Shown here piece by piece: positions 5,955 through 8,264 of a stretch of 8,264 nucleotides of DNA. The notes beneath the pieces are model-generated. The model worked only from the letters and a program-made list of their open reading frames with translations, made no database searches and was not told the origin of the DNA. Position 1 is the first letter of the stretch; the number at the start of each line of letters is the position of its first letter. The position numbers were made by a program, and so were the translations under genes. Source of the DNA: Pseudomonadota bacterium (GTDB taxonomy: Bacteria; Pseudomonadota; Gammaproteobacteria; Burkholderiales; SCOH01); NCBI GenBank assembly GCA_030917985.1, contig JAUPTR010000109.1:1-8264 (forward strand), written 5' to 3'.

Positions 5955-6458
5955 TCAACTCTCCTGCAGCTTGGCCTCGATCAATTGATGCAGCGCAGAG
6001 AATTTCGGTTCGCCAATGTATTGATGCACAATCTTGCCACGCTTGTCGATGAGGAATGTGGTGGGCGTACCGAGAATACCGCCAAAGGCATTGGCAATGC
6101 TGCCACTGCTATCCAGCGTCACAAAAAACGGCAACTTGTTGCTTTGAGCATAGTTCAAGACATATTCCGGCGGATCATATTGCATTGCCACCGAAATGGT
6201 TTCAAAGCCGCGCGCCTGATATTTTTTGTGGGTATCGATCAGTGCCGGCATTTCATGAATGCAACTCTGGCAGCTGGTGGCCCAGAAATTCACCAGCACC
6301 ACCTTGCCACGCAGCGCCGACAATTGCAGCGACTGCTGCTGAATCGAAGTCATTTTTACATCCGGAGCGGGCGTGCCACGGCCACTCAGATAGACGGCAG
6401 CACTTACCAGCAGGGCCAGGCCCAATGTCACACCGGCAAACAGGAATTTATTACTCAC
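5955..6458 (-). CDS. TlpA-like membrane-anchored thioredoxin (thiol-disulfide oxidoreductase)
   Basis: This is a TlpA/ResA-type thioredoxin, which reduces or exchanges disulfides on the periplasmic face of the inner membrane. Read from a GTG start at 6458, it has 167 residues: a membrane anchor (about 5-24), a short GRGTPAP linker, and a thioredoxin fold with FWATSCQSC (active Cys63 and Cys66) and the cis-proline loop GTP (Pro132) before TFLID. The active site is CQSC instead of the common CxPC. The longest frame starts at an ATG at 6530, but GTG is preferred. It has GAGG about 11 bases upstream, it places the hydrophobic anchor near the N-terminus, and a minus-strand TATAAT (6490-6495) lies inside the extra N-terminal stretch. 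It is probably the first gene of an operon with the dinB-like and exonuclease genes. A cytochrome c or general redox role is possible; no partner is visible. Confidence 0.86.
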   Translation of the reverse strand: MSNKFLFAGVTLGLALLVSAAVYLSGRGTPAPDVKMTSIQQQSLQLSALRGKVVLVNFWATSCQSCIHEMPALIDTHKKYQARGFETISVAMQYDPPEYVLNYAQSNKLPFFVTLDSSGSIANAFGGILGTPTTFLIDKRGKIVHQYIGEPKFSALHQLIEAKLQES

Positions 6459-6489
6459 GGCCAGACACCTCAACAATGAACTGCAGTCG

Positions 6490-6495
6490 ATTATA
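6490..6495 (-). promoter_or_regulatory. Candidate -10 element of the tlpA operon
   Basis: The minus strand has a perfect TATAAT that would start transcription near 6483, about 25 bases before the GTG at 6458. The -35 region is weak. Its position argues against the longer ATG-started reading frame. Confidence 0.45.
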
Positions 6496-6571
6496 ACGCC
6501 ACGCAACATGAGATCAGAGGGAATCGCCAAGTCAGGGTAAAATTGCCGAAATCACTCCGGACCGACCCTGC

Positions 6572-8264
6572 ATGTTGACCCCCGCCTGGCGCCGCCGCCT
6601 TAAAATCTCCCTGATCGCCCTGCTGCTTGTCGAGTTGCTATTGTGGGCTGCGCCACCGCTATTGCGCGGCGTGGTGGCCAGTGAAGCCGGCAGGTTATTG
6701 CATCGCCCGGTGTCTATCGGCCAGCTATCGCTTAATCCGCTAACCATGACACTACGGATTGGCGAATTAACGATCAAGGGACAACAGGGCGAGCCACTGC
6801 TGGCATTTGACGAGCTGCGGGTCAATGCCAACCTGCCCGGCTCGATCCGGCATCGCGGCGTGGTCATCGACGCCATTGAACTACGCCATCCACGCCTTCA
6901 TCTGGCACGCACCGGTGACAACCGCTACAACATTTCCGATCTGATCGAGGAATTTCTCAACAAGCCCGACGACGGTGAAAAAGCCCGCTTTTCACTCAAC
7001 AATCTGCAGCTGGACAATGGAGAAATCCATTTCGACGACCTGCCCGCACACAGCAAACAATCCATCAGCCAGTTGCGGCTGACACTGCCGTTTATCTCCA
7101 ACCTGCCATATCTGGCAGACCAGCATGTACAACCCGGACTCTCGGCGCTGATCAACGGCGCACGGCTCGAAGCACAGGCCAAAGCCCGCCCTTTCAGCAA
7201 CAACCGTGAATCCCGGCTGGAAATCAACCTTCAGGATGTTGACCTGACCCATTACCTGGGCTACCTGCCCATGCCACCGCAGTTCAAGCTGGCATCGGCA
7301 AAACTCGACAGCAGACTGACGCTGGACTTCTCCCAGGCCCAGGATCAGCCACCCAGCATCAAACTGGCCGGCCAACTCAGCCTGCGCCAGCTGCAAATGC
7401 AGCAACTGGACGGAACCCCGCTCCTGGCTTGGGATAAGGCCACGCTGGATATCGCCCGGCTTGAGCCTTTGCAGCAGCACTATCAGATGCAAAAACTGGT
7501 GCTGCAACGGCCTTCGCTGCAACTGCAGCGCAATCGTCAAGGCCAGATCAATCTGCTGCAAGCCTTTGCCCACCCTGCAGACAAATCACACACAGCCAAA
7601 GCAGAGCCCAAAGCCGGCGCTGCAGCAGGCAAAAAGCCGGCACTGCAGCTCAGCCTGCAGCAAGTGCAACTGCAGCAGGGGCAGCTGGGCTGGCAAGATG
7701 CCAGCACCGGCTTTGCCACAGACATCACATCGATCAACGCACAAGTCGACCGGTTTGAACTCCGCCCCGGCCACCCGGCACGCTTCCAGCTGCAACTGCA
7801 CACCTCCCAGCAAGAGCAATTGGCGGCACACGGCCAATTCCGGCTGCAGCCATTCGGCCTGCAGGGCGAACTGCAGCTGCAGCAACTGGCGCTGGCGCAT
7901 TATGCAGCGCTGCTGCGGCCACACCTGCCGCTGCGCATCAGCCAGGGCCGGCTGGATGTCGGCGGCAAACTTGATTTTGCCAACAACACCCTTCAGCTAC
8001 AGCAACTGGCGCTGGCCCTGAGCAAACTGCACGTGCTGCCGCCGCAAGGCAACAAGGCCGTACTCACGCTGGACAAGCTGAATCTGGCCGATGGCCGGCT
8101 AGACCTGGCACAGCAACACCTGGACTTCGGCCAGATCAGCAGTAGCGGCCTGCAACTGCAGCTGAAACGTGACGCCGAGGGCAAGATCGACTGGCAACAA
8201 TGGCTGCAGCGCAAACCGCAGCCGGCAACCGCACCGGGCAAACCCTGGAACTGGCATGTGGGCC
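6572..8264 (+). CDS. DUF748 (AsmA-like) envelope protein, N-terminal 564 codons
   Basis: This is the first half or so of a DUF748 protein of the AsmA-like group, large inner-membrane-anchored periplasmic proteins thought to help carry lipids or maintain the outer membrane. It starts at ATG 6572 with a basic WRRRLK segment, then one membrane helix (about 12-31) carrying a Glu at 21. The rest is beta-rich with alternating hydrophobic residues. The family's early block is clear: GRLLHRPVSIGQLSLNPLT, where SIGQLSLNP matches the common V-I-L-NP pattern. A module with P-x-L-x-L-x-R then N/D recurs near Arg113, Arg320 and Arg533. A Lys/Ala/Pro-rich linker lies at about 341-356, and Leu/Gln dipeptides are very frequent. 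The frame is open at base 8264. No clear Shine-Dalgarno is seen. It is transcribed divergently from tlpA, with 113 bases between starts. The exact substrate is unknown. Confidence 0.88.
   Translation, partial: MLTPAWRRRLKISLIALLLVELLLWAAPPLLRGVVASEAGRLLHRPVSIGQLSLNPLTMTLRIGELTIKGQQGEPLLAFDELRVNANLPGSIRHRGVVIDAIELRHPRLHLARTGDNRYNISDLIEEFLNKPDDGEKARFSLNNLQLDNGEIHFDDLPAHSKQSISQLRLTLPFISNLPYLADQHVQPGLSALINGARLEAQAKARPFSNNRESRLEINLQDVDLTHYLGYLPMPPQFKLASAKLDSRLTLDFSQAQDQPPSIKLAGQLSLRQLQMQQLDGTPLLAWDKATLDIARLEPLQQHYQMQKLVLQRPSLQLQRNRQGQINLLQAFAHPADKSHTAKAEPKAGAAAGKKPALQLSLQQVQLQQGQLGWQDASTGFATDITSINAQVDRFELRPGHPARFQLQLHTSQQEQLAAHGQFRLQPFGLQGELQLQQLALAHYAALLRPHLPLRISQGRLDVGGKLDFANNTLQLQQLALALSKLHVLPPQGNKAVLTLDKLNLADGRLDLAQQHLDFGQISSSGLQLQLKRDAEGKIDWQQWLQRKPQPATAPGKPWNWHVG
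7880..8016 (+). repeat. In-frame 17-base direct repeat, 120 bases apart
   Basis: CAGCAACTGGCGCTGGC occurs at 7880-7896 and again at 8000-8016, both coding for QQLALA within LQLQQLALA. The spacing is exactly 40 codons. It lies inside the DUF748 gene and probably reflects repeated beta-strand units together with strong CTG/CAG codon preference. Confidence 0.7.

Noticed and set aside
5439..6479. A 346-codon open frame on the plus strand
   Set aside because: It runs antisense across both the dinB-like and tlpA genes, which have clear family motifs, and its own translation is Gln/His/Arg-rich with no recognisable domain. It is a shadow of the GC-biased minus-strand genes.
7461..8021. A plus-strand frame rich in Cys and Ser, and several minus-strand frames in the same area
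   Set aside because: They arise from the repeated CTG/CAG codons of the DUF748 gene read in other frames.
1..8264. Defence system, CRISPR array, transposon or prophage
   Set aside because: No regularly spaced direct repeats, terminal inverted repeats, transposase or integrase motifs, or phage genes were seen. The exonuclease-GIY-YIG protein fits DNA repair better than defence.

Overview
The window looks like chromosomal DNA from a Betaproteobacterium, plausibly of the Neisseriales (Chromobacteriaceae or Chitinibacteraceae type). This is inferred from moderately high GC, strong Shine-Dalgarno sites, a polyhydroxyalkanoate (PHA) accessory gene set, an FFLEELY-motif protein and a DnaQ/GIY-YIG fusion. 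No rRNA or tRNA is present to fix the taxonomy. No mobile element, CRISPR array or phage gene was seen.

Left half (1-3940), storage lipid region. A wax ester/diacylglycerol acyltransferase (minus strand, C-terminal part outside the window) faces away from a small PHA-system protein across a 379-base gap. An FFLEELY-motif protein of unknown function converges on that small protein. A 250-base intergenic region with a striking array of TCAAAC/GTTTGA half-sites then leads into a granule-associated phasin gene. Fifteen bases later comes a patatin-like phospholipase, and the pair ends at a perfect bidirectional terminator. Four of these five genes are tied by family to neutral-lipid or PHA metabolism, or are plausible partners in it.

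Middle (3970-6458), a probable three-gene minus-strand operon: a TlpA-like membrane-anchored thioredoxin, a DinB-like four-helix protein that seems to have lost part of its metal site, and a DEDDh exonuclease fused to a UvrC/Cho-like GIY-YIG nuclease. Two starts differ from the longest reading frame: GTG at 6458 for tlpA and ATG at 5924 for dinB.

Right end (6572-8264), divergent from that operon: the first 564 codons of a DUF748 (AsmA-like) envelope protein. It has one N-terminal membrane anchor and a beta-rich, Leu/Gln-rich periplasmic part with a module recurring about every 210 residues.

No wholly new system is evident. The best leads are the FNR/CRP-like operator array upstream of the phasin gene, the phasin-patatin transcription unit, the ligand-poor DinB-like protein and the modular DUF748 repeat.
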